Assembly (NCBI RefSeq): GCF_021390515.1
Contig: NZ_JAJUXI010000012.1
Location: forward strand, 1 to 64,000
DNA: 64,000 nucleotides
Source: Dyadobacter sp. CY326
Lineage (GTDB): Bacteria; Bacteroidota; Bacteroidia; Cytophagales; Spirosomataceae
Direction of reading: 5' to 3'
A model generated the notes under the pieces. That model saw only the letters and a program-made list of their open reading frames with translations, was not told the DNA's origin and did not search any database. The translations under genes were made by a program, and so were the position numbers. Below, piece after piece: positions 19,877 through 28,234 of the stretch; positions within the stretch are counted from its first letter, which is position 1; every line of letters starts with the position of its first letter.

Positions 19877-20462
19877 GGCCATCGATCTTCTCACAACGCG
19901 AGATAAATTTCTCCGTGCTCGTCACCCGAACTTCGGCCACTAACCGACATTCCATCTCAAAAACTTGCTCTCTCACAGGCAGTTCCATTTCCTTTACAAT
20001 CCGCATCACATCATTCATTTGCGGATAAGAAAACGTGAGTTCGTATAAATTGTAAAAGTGCTTCGTAACAATCTCCGACTGATTCAAAGCATCCTCCGTA
20101 GCCAACTTATATGCATTTATTAAGCCCGGAACGCCGAGCAATGTTCCTCCGAAATAACGCACCACAACCAGCAGCACATTAGTAACATTCCTGGAATACA
20201 ACGTGTTAAGGATCGGCCTGCCCGCAGTTCCCGACGGTTCGCCGTCATCGCTCATGCGGTAACTCATGCGATCTGCACCGAGCCGGTAAGCATAGCAATG
20301 ATGCACGGCTTTGGGATGCAGTTCCCGCAATGTGGCCAAATGCATTTTGGCATCTGATTCATTATCGATTGGAAAGCTGTAAGCCAGGAACTTGCTGCCT
20401 TTTTCTTTGAAAAATCCCTCCGCCGGCCCGGTCACAGTTTGGTAACTGTCGTCAAATAACAC
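19848..20462 (-). CDS. yigZ: YigZ/IMPACT family protein
   Basis: This 204-residue protein has the UPF0029 (IMPACT N-terminal) fold: an opening SKFLAYSFPIDNESDAK-like strand, AVHHCYAYRLG, the diagnostic SDDGEPSGTAGRPIL motif and VVVRYFGGTLLGVPGLI. A C-terminal ferredoxin-like domain follows. E. coli YigZ is linked to translation or stress, but its biochemical role is not settled. Its start overlaps the MFS gene's end by 11 bases, so the two are probably co-transcribed. Confidence 0.93.
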   Translation of the reverse strand: MLFDDSYQTVTGPAEGFFKEKGSKFLAYSFPIDNESDAKMHLATLRELHPKAVHHCYAYRLGADRMSYRMSDDGEPSGTAGRPILNTLYSRNVTNVLLVVVRYFGGTLLGVPGLINAYKLATEDALNQSEIVTKHFYNLYELTFSYPQMNDVMRIVKEMELPVREQVFEMECRLVAEVRVTSTEKFISRCEKIDGLTHSLLTSG

Positions 20463-21639
20463 GGGCGCGACGTTTTTTAAATTGATAAATCAACACTGAA
20501 TAAATCAATGCAGCCAATGCAAAGCCCGCCATGCAGTAAAAAACCAACGGTAAATTCCCGCGTTGATTGGCAAAAAGCTCGGCAGACAAAAATGCGCCTA
20601 AGCCAATTCCGGCTTCCAAAGAAATAAACATTGTAGCAATGGAACGCCCACGATTATCATCGTGACTCAGATCCACCGTCCAGGCCGAAAGCACAGGAGA
20701 AAGTATGCCCATGGAAACGCCAAAAAACGCGGCTCCGGTAAAAAACAGAATTGCTGAATTGGCATAACCTGTGATAACCAAAGCAATAATCAAAAGAAGG
20801 CAACCAGCAATGGTAACCGGAATGCGGCCATGCCTGTCAGAAATCTTCCCAGCAAAAAGCCTTACCAAAATCGAGAAGATTGTAAAAAACATGAAATAAT
20901 AACCTCGATTATGCAGTCCCAAATATTCGCTAAAATCAGGTGTAACCGTCGCCACGGCGCCATAACTGAAATAACAAAGGAACGTAACCAGCGCCGGGCT
21001 GAAAACATCTGGTTCGAAAATATCTCTGCGGGTAATTTTAAAAGCATCCAAAGAAAGCCGCTCTTTTTTGACAAGCGTTTCTTTCATATTTAATAAAATC
21101 GCAATGGACAGAAACGCAAACAGCGAAGAGGTGTAAAACAGCGCATTCAAAGAAAATGCTTCGCTAATCATGCTCCCAACCGCCGGCCCAAACGCTGAGC
21201 CGACGCCCATACACATCCCATGTACGCCCATCGCTTCCCCGCGCCTGTTCGGAGGCACAATGTCCGCAACATAGGCGGAAGTTCCGGTTGGTTTGAAGCC
21301 TGTTGAAAAGCCGTGAACCAGCCTCAGAAGCAAGAAGGGCATTACGGTTGTAAATAACGGATAGAGAAATCCACAGACAAAACAAACAATGGAGCCGAAT
21401 GCCATTACGGGAACGCGGCCAATCCGGTCGGTTAAGCGGCCACTGAATGGACGGGAAAGTCCGGCTGTTAAGGTGAATAAACCAATGATTGCGCCCTTAT
21501 AATCGGCACCGCCCATCTGTGTCAGATATCCCGGAAGTTCGGGAATGAGCATGTTGAAGCTGGAAGAAAATAGAAACGAACTAAGGCCAAGTAACCAGAA
21601 TTGCGTTGTGAATATGCTTGGAGAAACTGTACTTTGCAT
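20452..21639 (-). CDS. MFS transporter
   Basis: This 395-residue inner-membrane protein has about 12 hydrophobic segments and the MFS loop 2-3 signature (GRLTDRIGRVPVM) with a second copy in the C-terminal half (GKISDRHGRIPV). It resembles drug/proton antiporter-type exporters (the GFSTGFKPTGTSAYVADIVP and RGEAMG segments in motif B/D positions). The substrate is unknown. It lies just upstream of yigZ with overlapping ends, and is the first gene of that unit. Confidence 0.9.
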   Translation of the reverse strand: MQSTVSPSIFTTQFWLLGLSSFLFSSSFNMLIPELPGYLTQMGGADYKGAIIGLFTLTAGLSRPFSGRLTDRIGRVPVMAFGSIVCFVCGFLYPLFTTVMPFLLLRLVHGFSTGFKPTGTSAYVADIVPPNRRGEAMGVHGMCMGVGSAFGPAVGSMISEAFSLNALFYTSSLFAFLSIAILLNMKETLVKKERLSLDAFKITRRDIFEPDVFSPALVTFLCYFSYGAVATVTPDFSEYLGLHNRGYYFMFFTIFSILVRLFAGKISDRHGRIPVTIAGCLLLIIALVITGYANSAILFFTGAAFFGVSMGILSPVLSAWTVDLSHDDNRGRSIATMFISLEAGIGLGAFLSAELFANQRGNLPLVFYCMAGFALAALIYSVLIYQFKKRRARVI

Positions 21640-21690
21640 TACGCAAAAGTACGGATTTGATTTAAAAAATGAGGAACGTTTGGTAAGTAC

Positions 21691-21855
21691 TTAAAATTTG
21701 TCGGTAATGCCAAGGATGCTTAGATCCACGCCAGCAAGGTGCCGTTTGGCCTCTTCAACCTTCCTTACAACAAAAGGTGAATTTCTACTACTCTTCAAGT
21801 TTGGGTCAATCGTCGCTTGTGGTACGTAGTCCCATTTTGTTTTTTTTGTTTTCAT
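21691..21855 (-). CDS. small protein, 54 residues, partner of DUF6934-like gene
   Basis: A short ORF starts 5 bases after the stop of the 144-residue gene on the same strand. It encodes 54 residues: a Lys/Thr-rich start (MKTKKTKWDYVPQA), a segment RNSPFVVRKVEEAKRHLAGV, and a short hydrophobic end (LSILGITDKF). The PFVV.KV..AK pattern looks like the small proteins I recall beside DUF6934 genes in Bacteroidota. The tight spacing argues that it is translated with its neighbour. Function is unknown; an antitoxin-like partner is a guess. Confidence 0.65.
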   Translation of the reverse strand: MKTKKTKWDYVPQATIDPNLKSSRNSPFVVRKVEEAKRHLAGVDLSILGITDKF

Positions 21856-21860
21856 GTTAC

Positions 21861-22295
21861 TTACTGTTTTGTTATGATAAACGCATCAAACCTACAATTT
21901 AATTCAAAAGGGTATGTTTCACCATCTATGATACCATAGATAATCAGCATATCTTCCCAGTGCACCTTTTCCTTCGTTAATATGATTTGATACATTCTGG
22001 TACGAGAAGGTGTACTTCCTTTAAAATAAACCCAATTATCTTCATATTTTGTTAAATAATCTAGGAGGATTCGGATAAGTGTTGCAAAAACAATTTCCAT
22101 ATCCTTATTATTAGTAACAACCAGATCATCAATTTCGCCTTCGTCATTCAAATCGCCAAAAGCGAAATTATAAACGTCAGCATAAATTTTAACAAACTCA
22201 GCCTTTTTCCGAACAATGCGCTGCTTCGAAATGCTTTCAAACGTAAAGGACAAATAATCTTCCGACGCTCGGAAGGGATAAAAGCTATGTTTCAA
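21861..22295 (-). CDS. DUF6934-like protein
   Basis: This 144-residue protein resembles the Bacteroidota family DUF6934: an opening F.F.S.SK-type strand, YNFAFGDLNDEGEIDDLVVTNN, the RILLDYLTKYED helix, and the hallmark YFKGSTPSRTRMYQIIL. No catalytic motif is known for the family. It heads a two-gene unit with the 54-residue ORF 5 bases downstream, an arrangement reminiscent of toxin-antitoxin or other addiction modules; that reading is inference. The family name is from memory of its motif and should be checked. Confidence 0.75.
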   Translation of the reverse strand: MKHSFYPFRASEDYLSFTFESISKQRIVRKKAEFVKIYADVYNFAFGDLNDEGEIDDLVVTNNKDMEIVFATLIRILLDYLTKYEDNWVYFKGSTPSRTRMYQIILTKEKVHWEDMLIIYGIIDGETYPFELNCRFDAFIITKQ

Positions 22296-22397
22296 AATAG
22301 TGTGTGATGAGTATTAAAATCGGACTGCAAGTTAACTTAAATCCACAATTTTGGAAATCCGTTTTTGTGGTTCTCTCTTTTTTCCCAACTTTAAAAA

Positions 22398-23342
22398 ATG
22401 GTACGCATATTTTATAAAGAAGGCAGGCTAATTAAGCGCGAGAACGATATTCGTGAGCTCGGCAAGGTGAAAAATCTGATTTGGGTTGATTTGCAGTCGC
22501 CGAGCGCTGAGGAAGAGGAATGGGTTGAGAACAAATGCAATATCAGCTTTCAGACGCCACAGGAAATCGTCGAAATTGAGAGCAGTTCGCGGTTTTTTGA
22601 ACAAAATGATACAATTAATGCCAACTCAAACTTCCTGAAAATTGACCGGGACGGTTATGAAACCTATCCCGTTTCCTTCATTTTATACCAAAATGTGCTC
22701 TTCACTTACCGACGTGGGGATTCGAAAACTTTTGCCGATACGGTTAAGAAAATGAAAGTAAGCCCGGAAGGAATCCAGGGTGGAGTTGACTTTATGCTTT
22801 TGCTTCTCGAAACCCGCATTGAAGCCGATGCCGATTCGCTCGAAGGCATTTCACGTGACATTTCTTCGATTAGTAAGGACCTGACGCACGAGCAAAAAGC
22901 CCGTCAGGAAGTGCTAATCCGAATTAGTGGTTTGCAGGAAATTACGATGATGCTGCGTGAAACGAGCATTGACAAGCAGCGCGTTCTTTCAGGAATTTTA
23001 AGAAGTCAGTATTTTCCGGAAGATAGGAAAGAGCATTTGCGGATCATTTTGAAAGACATCAGCTCGCTGCTGGAATACACCACTTTCAATTTCGAACGCC
23101 TTGAATATCTGCAAAATACATTCATGGGTTTGATCAACCTCGAACAAAGTCAGGTGATCAAAATCTTCACTGTGGTAACCATCATATTTATGCCGCCGAC
23201 GCTCATTGCGGGGATTTTTGGCATGAATTACAACCACATCCCAAGCACCGATGAGCCGTGGGGCTTCTGGCTTTCGCTGTTAATGATGTTGGGATCTTCG
23301 CTAATTGTGCTTTGGTTTCTTCGGCGAAAACGCTGGATCTGA
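22398..23342 (+). CDS. corA: CorA-family magnesium/divalent cation transporter
   Basis: This 314-residue protein has the long cytoplasmic alpha/beta and helical funnel domain (residues 1-240), then two membrane helices at the C terminus with the selectivity signature GMN in IAGIFGMNYNHIP, and a basic end (FLRRKRW) as in CorA pentamers. It should move Mg2+ (or Co2+/Ni2+) through the inner membrane. It is a single gene whose end nearly touches the convergent FkbM gene (3 bases). Confidence 0.92.
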   Translation: MVRIFYKEGRLIKRENDIRELGKVKNLIWVDLQSPSAEEEEWVENKCNISFQTPQEIVEIESSSRFFEQNDTINANSNFLKIDRDGYETYPVSFILYQNVLFTYRRGDSKTFADTVKKMKVSPEGIQGGVDFMLLLLETRIEADADSLEGISRDISSISKDLTHEQKARQEVLIRISGLQEITMMLRETSIDKQRVLSGILRSQYFPEDRKEHLRIILKDISSLLEYTTFNFERLEYLQNTFMGLINLEQSQVIKIFTVVTIIFMPPTLIAGIFGMNYNHIPSTDEPWGFWLSLLMMLGSSLIVLWFLRRKRWI

Positions 23343-23345
23343 TGC

Positions 23346-24173
23346 CTACTCGTTCGGGACGGCGTAGAAATTGAAGGTTTTCCACTTGTTCATATCACGC
23401 GGGCCTTCGATTTTAATGATTTTCGCATGCTCGTTGAAGTCGGAGAAGTAATGTAGCGTGTAGCCAAATTCAGAAACAATGTGATAAAGTTCTGCCCGTT
23501 CTTCTGTGGTTGCTTTCGGGAAGCATTCTGCAACAAGCACAGGTTTAAACTGGCGGATTAAGTCGCTAATCGACCTAATCACTTCCATATCAGCACCTTC
23601 CACATCCACTTTTATAAATGAAAGTTTAGAAAGCAATGAAGCATAATTGCTTTTCAGGAATTTTTCGAGGTTAATCCCTTTGATTTTTTCAGGCAATTGA
23701 AAAGCGCCCTGATCTTCAACAATTTCATTGGAAATCCCACCATTACCAAAAGACGCCTCGGACGAGCTGTAATAAAATTCGCCGTCTTCCTTTGTTATCG
23801 CGTAAGGCAGCGGGATAATGTTGGTTTTATCAACATTAAGTGAGACATTTTTCTCTAAAATCTTGAAAACGTGCGGATTAGGATCAAACCCGATGGTTGT
23901 GCCGTTTTTGCCAGTCGCTAGCGCCATTGGGACGGTGGTGTCCCCAATGTTCGTTCCAATGTCAATGCACAGACTGCCTTTTGGAATGAATTTCTTGAAA
24001 AAATTGACTTCTTCCTGCGTGATCACCTTTGGGTTTACCAACGGGTTTTTCCAGTTTGCAAATGATATTTCACCTTCCTCGGCCAGCAAAAAAGTGTCCG
24101 TTTTATGAGGATATTCCTGAAACTGGCGGCGCGCTTTCTTTCTTGCGAGTGAATTTTTAAAATACTCAAACAT
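23346..24173 (-). CDS. FkbM family methyltransferase
   Basis: This 275-residue protein has the Rossmann SAM-binding core of the FkbM family: SLCIDIGTNIGDTTVPMA (motif I), GTTIGFDPNPHVFKILEKNV (motif II with the acidic residue), and LSFIKVDVEGADMEVI further on. FkbM enzymes O-methylate sugars or small molecules, often in surface-glycan clusters. The following gene is a glycosyltransferase-like protein on the same strand, which suggests a shared glycan role; the substrate is not known. Confidence 0.9.
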   Translation of the reverse strand: MFEYFKNSLARKKARRQFQEYPHKTDTFLLAEEGEISFANWKNPLVNPKVITQEEVNFFKKFIPKGSLCIDIGTNIGDTTVPMALATGKNGTTIGFDPNPHVFKILEKNVSLNVDKTNIIPLPYAITKEDGEFYYSSSEASFGNGGISNEIVEDQGAFQLPEKIKGINLEKFLKSNYASLLSKLSFIKVDVEGADMEVIRSISDLIRQFKPVLVAECFPKATTEERAELYHIVSEFGYTLHYFSDFNEHAKIIKIEGPRDMNKWKTFNFYAVPNE

Positions 24174-24267
24174 GTAACGTAGGAATTTCGTGAGTCTCTG
24201 AAATTACAATATTAAGGATTTAAACGCGAAATTTTGTTATGGATTTATAGTCATTTATGCCCTAATT

Positions 24268-25152
24268 TCACAATAACCGGTAATTTCTGAACTCAAACAG
24301 CCGCCGGCCCGTCCGCTTTTCATACCAGTAAAGCAATGCGTCTTTCAGCTTGAATCGCTTCTTGGAAGTGTCCAATTCCACCTTCCAGCTCTGCCGCGCA
24401 ATGCGTGATTGCATCACGGAAGGATGCGAACCTTCGAAGCGTTTTAATGAATCAAATTCTTCATAATTGAAAAAATCGTCCGATTCCAAAATTTTCTCCC
24501 AAGCCTCGCCTTCATTCCAAAAACGGCTCACATTTTTCATCTTGGTTTTCATCTGCGCCGGACTTTTTACCCAGCCATAATGATAAACTGCGGCGCCGGA
24601 ATGCATGACATTTAATTTTTGATTCCCTCGTCTGAAACCCTGGGCGTCCCGATAAGCGGAAATGGGCTGACCTTGCGGATTCTTTTCATTCCTTATAATG
24701 CGGATTTCGCGGCGATACCACTTCCTGCTGTCACCGATGTAATCGTAAGTCCCGTAAAAATGCACGTAATCAAAAAGCAATCCTTCAACCCGCGAATCAT
24801 TCACGTGTTTTTGACAAGATTCGCGGATAGACTGATGGTATTTTTCATGCACAACCTCGTCACCCTGAATGTAAAACGCCCAATCCGCATCCGGCGAAAT
24901 TTGTTTTAACGCCTTGTCCGTTTCCACCGCCAGCACCTTCCCGCCCGCGCGTAGCGACATGTCCCATTCCGATTCCACAATTCTGATTTTGTTTGACGGG
25001 ATAGAGCGAATGAGCGTCAGCGTTTCGTCGTCGCTATGCCCCACACTCACCAACATTTCGTCCACCACAGGCAAAATAGACGTGATTGCCTCCACAATTG
25101 GATAGTCGTTAATGACTGCGTTGCGAATGATCGTGAAACCGGAAATCTTCAA
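24268..25152 (-). CDS. glycosyltransferase family 2-like protein
   Basis: This 294-residue protein begins with a GT-A-like fold: KISGFTIIRNAVINDYPIVE, VVDEMLVSVGHSDDETL, KIRIVESEWD and the acidic metal site ADWAFYIQGDEVVHE (a DxE version of DxD). It probably transfers a sugar from a nucleotide-sugar donor. It lies 94 bases upstream of the FkbM gene on the same strand, so they may be co-transcribed. No membrane segment is evident. Substrate unknown. Confidence 0.85.
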   Translation of the reverse strand: MKISGFTIIRNAVINDYPIVEAITSILPVVDEMLVSVGHSDDETLTLIRSIPSNKIRIVESEWDMSLRAGGKVLAVETDKALKQISPDADWAFYIQGDEVVHEKYHQSIRESCQKHVNDSRVEGLLFDYVHFYGTYDYIGDSRKWYRREIRIIRNEKNPQGQPISAYRDAQGFRRGNQKLNVMHSGAAVYHYGWVKSPAQMKTKMKNVSRFWNEGEAWEKILESDDFFNYEEFDSLKRFEGSHPSVMQSRIARQSWKVELDTSKKRFKLKDALLYWYEKRTGRRLFEFRNYRLL

Positions 25153-25248
25153 TTTAAGCGGAATTTAAGGTGATGTGAGCGCGACAAAGTTAGGTTATTC
25201 GTCCTAAGAATATTGGCTAAATAAGAATTGAATTTGATCGATTTCTCC

Positions 25249-25279
25249 TTGAATTTTCAAACCAAAGCGTGTAGATTTG
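25249..25279 (+). promoter_or_regulatory. promoter of nrdB
   Basis: A -33 TTG at 25249-25251, a 20-base spacer and -7 TAGATTTG at 25272-25279 match the Bacteroidota promoter consensus. The nrdB ATG is 79 bases downstream. Confidence 0.75.
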
Positions 25280-25358
25280 TTTCCTCCAGTCCGGCAAATC
25301 TGGCCCGGATACATCAACAAATTATATATCTGTTCCTCGTAAAAAAATTTAAATAATT

Positions 25359-26354
25359 ATGTCACAAGAACTTACCAGACAGGAGCCCCTGTTGATCGAA
25401 GATCCTTTGCGGTTTGTGTTATTTCCGATCAAACATTCCGATATCTGGGAAATGTACAAACGTCATGAAGCATCTTTCTGGACGGCTGAGGAGATCGATC
25501 TGTCGCAGGATATGAAAGACTGGGAGAACCTGAACGACGGAGAGAGACATTTCATTTCTCACGTGCTTGCATTCTTCGCTGCTTCGGATGGGATTGTGAA
25601 TGAAAACCTGGCAGTCAATTTTCTTAGCGAAGTGCAATATGCGGAAGCAAAATGCTTCTACGGTTTCCAGATCGCGATGGAGAACATTCACTCCGAAACT
25701 TACTCATTGCTGATTGATACATACATTAAAGATCCGTCAGAAAAAGACTATTTGTTAAGAGCGATCGACACGATTCCTTGTGTGCAGAAAAAAGCAGATT
25801 GGGCATTGAAATGGATCAACAGTCCGGTGTTTGCAGAAAGGATCATTGCATTCGCAGCCGTGGAAGGAATCTTCTTCTCAGGATCATTCTGCTCCATTTT
25901 CTGGCTCAAAAAACGCGGCTTAATGCCTGGACTTTCATTCTCCAACGAATTAATTTCCCGCGATGAAGGGTTGCACTGCGAATTCGCTTGTTTGCTTTAT
26001 ACAAGACACATTGTCAACCAGTTACCGCAAGAACGCGTAATTGAAATTATGATGGATGCGGTTAAAATTGAAAAAGAATTCGTAAGCGAAGCATTGCCTG
26101 TTTCCTTAATCGGAATGAATGCGGACCTGATGAACCAATACATTGAATACATCGCCGATTTCTGGCTGGAAAGATTAGGTTGCGAAAAGCAATTCGGCTC
26201 TGCTAACCCATTCGATTTCATGGAGTTGATCTCACTTCCTGGAAAAACCAACTTCTTTGAGAAACGTGTTGGGGAATATCAGAAGGCTGGTGTTATGAGT
26301 GGTGTGAAGGATAAAGATTCAGGGCATAAGATTTCGTTTGATTCTGACTTCTGA
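25359..26354 (+). CDS. nrdB: class I ribonucleoside-diphosphate reductase, small (beta) subunit
   Basis: This 331-residue subunit carries the diiron centre and tyrosyl radical used by NrdA. Seen: the metal-binding helices with the [16 protein letters not shown] segment (Glu and His ligands and the likely radical tyrosine), [15 protein letters not shown], and [15 protein letters not shown] with the second Glu-x-x-His pair. Length is normal for R2. It has its own promoter and is about 22 kb from nrdA, so both subunits must be co-ordinated in trans. Confidence 0.97.
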   Translation: MSQELTRQEPLLIEDPLRFVLFPIKHSDIWEMYKRHEASFWTAEEIDLSQDMKDWENLNDGERHFISHVLAFFAASDGIVNENLAVNFLSEVQYAEAKCFYGFQIAMENIHSETYSLLIDTYIKDPSEKDYLLRAIDTIPCVQKKADWALKWINSPVFAERIIAFAAVEGIFFSGSFCSIFWLKKRGLMPGLSFSNELISRDEGLHCEFACLLYTRHIVNQLPQERVIEIMMDAVKIEKEFVSEALPVSLIGMNADLMNQYIEYIADFWLERLGCEKQFGSANPFDFMELISLPGKTNFFEKRVGEYQKAGVMSGVKDKDSGHKISFDSDF

Positions 26355-26365
26355 TGCGGTCGCGA

Positions 26366-26398
26366 AGACTTTCCAAGTCTCCAAGACTTGGAAAGTCT
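26366..26398. terminator. perfect 15-bp inverted repeat between nrdB and recX
   Basis: Arms AGACTTTCCAAGTCT (26366-26380) and AGACTTGGAAAGTCT (26384-26398) pair perfectly with a 3-base loop. It lies 11 bases after the nrdB stop and 6 bases before the recX stop, so it can act on both converging transcripts. There is no T tract, so it may be a 3'-end stabiliser or dispersed palindromic repeat rather than a classical terminator. Confidence 0.7.
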
Positions 26399-26404
26399 AA
26401 CAGC

Positions 26405-26860
26405 CTATTCCAAATCCTCAATCGACTTCCAAACCAACTCACTTTCGTAACCCTTCCCCAAGGCAAATCTTGCCAGTTTTTGTTTGAGTTTAAAAGGATC
26501 AGTCTCCGTTTTCACAAGCAAGTTTTTCTTTTTTGCCAAAAGCGTTTTCAGCCCTTCAATATAAGCCTTATCCCCAATCTCCCCCATTCCCTTCTCAATA
26601 CTATATTGACTCAATCCACGGCGATTCAGCTCTTGCCTGATCTTCATCCGGCCCCAGTTTTTAATCCGAAATTTCCCACCAGCATAAGTTTTTGCAAAGC
26701 GCTCTTCACTCAAATAATTCATTGAAATCAGCTCTGCAATGAGCTCGTCGGCCTCTTCACCCCACACATTCCACTTTTTCAGGCGCTGCCTCACCTCATC
26801 TTGCGTCCTTTCCTGATAAGCACAATATGACGCTGCTTTTTGCAGGATTAAGCGATCCAT
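26405..26860 (-). CDS. recX: RecX family regulatory protein
   Basis: This 151-residue protein consists of three-helix repeats typical of RecX: AASYCAYQERTQDEVRQRLKKW, then ISMNYLSEERFAKTYAGGKFRIKNWG (the LDDxxFAxxxxxxR-like core), and a final LARFALGKGYESELVWKSIED. RecX binds along RecA filaments and limits recombination. recA is not in the window. It is a single gene convergent with nrdB. Confidence 0.92.
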   Translation of the reverse strand: MDRLILQKAASYCAYQERTQDEVRQRLKKWNVWGEEADELIAELISMNYLSEERFAKTYAGGKFRIKNWGRMKIRQELNRRGLSQYSIEKGMGEIGDKAYIEGLKTLLAKKKNLLVKTETDPFKLKQKLARFALGKGYESELVWKSIEDLE

Positions 26861-26980
26861 GAATTGAATTTTATATTAAATATTCTTAACAAGGTGCAAG
26901 AATAAAGAAAATATCATTCGCTAATAACTATTTTTGGAATAATATAAGCACCCCAGAACGCCCCAAACCTGAACGATCCA

Positions 26981-27796
26981 ATGACATTTGAACGCCGCTC
27001 TTTTTTAAAACTTTTACCCGCGCTGCCAGCCCTTTCATTTATATCCAAACCGGAAGAAATCAATGTGCCGCCCAGGATCTCGATGCGGTTTATCGTAGCT
27101 TCGGACGGACATTATGGTCAGCCTGACACCGATTTTAAGCAGTTCCACACGGATCTAATCAGCTGGGTAAATCGCGAGAAAATGCAGAAAGGCGTCGATT
27201 TTCTTTTCTTCAATGGCGACCTTATTCACGACGATCCGACATTGTTATACGATTTCAAAAACACGATCAGCAACCTCAGCGTGCCGTTTTATGTAAGTCG
27301 CGGCAATCACGATAAAGTAGGCTTGGATGTGTGGCAAAGCACGTGGGGATATCCAACAAACCACAGTTTCGCAAAAGGCGAATATGCATTCATAGTCGGT
27401 GACACCTCCAACGAAAAAGGCGAATATGTGTGCCCGGATGCCAAGTGGCTAAAAAGCGAAATCGCCAAACACGGCGACAAAAAAGGCATTTTCGTATTCC
27501 TGCACATCACACCCGCCAAATGGACCGTCAACGGGATCGAATGCAAGGAAGTGATTGACCTTTTCGAAAACACCCCCAACATCAAAGCCATCTTCAACGG
27601 CCATGACCACGACCAGGACAGCACAAAAATCTACGGAAAAAAGCCCTATTTCTTTGACGGGCACTTCGGTGGCAACTGGGGAACGACTTATAAAGGTTAC
27701 CGGATTGTGGAGATTTATGAGGATCATACCTGGCAATCATATCAGTATAATCCCACCGCGGCGCCGGTTTTGAATAGTTTTACGGGGAAGAGTTAA
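26981..27796 (+). CDS. exported calcineurin-like metallophosphoesterase
   Basis: This 271-residue protein has a twin-arginine-type signal (FERRSFLKLLPALPALSFIS) and the five metallophosphoesterase blocks: VASDGHYG, FNGDLIHDD, RGNHDK, FVFLHITP and FNGHDHDQD, which ligate two metal ions. It probably hydrolyses a phosphate ester in the periplasm; the substrate is unknown. It is a single gene with a hairpin terminator downstream. Confidence 0.9.
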   Translation: MTFERRSFLKLLPALPALSFISKPEEINVPPRISMRFIVASDGHYGQPDTDFKQFHTDLISWVNREKMQKGVDFLFFNGDLIHDDPTLLYDFKNTISNLSVPFYVSRGNHDKVGLDVWQSTWGYPTNHSFAKGEYAFIVGDTSNEKGEYVCPDAKWLKSEIAKHGDKKGIFVFLHITPAKWTVNGIECKEVIDLFENTPNIKAIFNGHDHDQDSTKIYGKKPYFFDGHFGGNWGTTYKGYRIVEIYEDHTWQSYQYNPTAAPVLNSFTGKS

Positions 27797-27821
27797 AAAT
27801 TATTTAATTTCGCATCAACAC

Positions 27822-27874
27822 GTTCACCCCCCTTCCCATCAGCACAGGGCGCTTAGGGTGAACTTTTTGCTTTT
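27822..27874 (+). terminator. probable terminator after the metallophosphoesterase
   Basis: Arms GTTCACCC (27822-27829) and GGGTGAAC (27856-27863) enclose a C- and G-rich inner segment that can pair further, and are followed by TTTTTGCTTTT. It lies 25 bases after the stop codon. Confidence 0.65.
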
Positions 27875-27969
27875 ATAGCGTGCCATTTTTAAAAAGAGCT
27901 TTTTGCTGGTTTTCTAAATTGTGGTTAATTCGAGTCAAGTTAATAATTTACATAAACTAGATACACACT

Positions 27970-28209
27970 ATGACATTTAAGCTAATTATCGAGGGGCATA
28001 AGGAAAAAGACATTTTTCTTATGAAAGAAATTGCCAATCGCCTTGGACTTATTACTTCAGAAATTACTCAACGACGCCTAACTAAGGATGAATCATTAGC
28101 ATTGTTAGACAAAGTTGCCGGAAGTTGGGAAGGACCAGAAACAGGAGACGAGTTAAATGCTATGATTTACGGTTCCCGTTTTAGCGGGAATAGGGATGTT
28201 GAGCTATGA
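27970..28209 (+). CDS. VapB-like antitoxin, probably orphan
   Basis: This 79-residue protein ends with a pattern common to antitoxins of PIN-type toxins: LLDKVAGSWEGPETGDELNAMIYGSRFSGNRDVEL, here in two pieces (GSWEGPETGDELNAMIYGSR and SGNRDVEL). Such tails wrap the toxin, and proteins of this kind usually sit directly before a vapC gene. Here the stop codon overlaps a following ATG (ATGA), the typical coupling to a toxin, but that reading frame closes after seven codons. So it is probably an antitoxin left without its toxin. The N-terminal half (MTFKLIIEGHKEKD) is not a clear DNA-binding fold. Confidence 0.7.
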   Translation: MTFKLIIEGHKEKDIFLMKEIANRLGLITSEITQRRLTKDESLALLDKVAGSWEGPETGDELNAMIYGSRFSGNRDVEL

Positions 28210-28229
28210 TATATGCTTACTCCAATTAG
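28206..28229 (+). pseudogene. remnant of a PIN-type toxin start
   Basis: An ATG overlapping the antitoxin stop opens a frame MIYAYSN that ends at TAG after seven codons. VapC toxins typically begin with a strand of the form M-I-Y-x-D-[ST]-N, so this may be the first seven codons of a lost toxin with the catalytic Asp replaced by Tyr. Nothing further of a PIN domain is visible, since the next gene begins on the opposite strand at 28235. The case rests on seven codons and context only. Confidence 0.35.
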
Positions 28230-28234
28230 ATTGT

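Noticed and set aside
28206-28234. A complete VapC toxin after the VapB-like antitoxin
   Set aside because: The frame stops after seven codons and the opposite strand is occupied by another gene.
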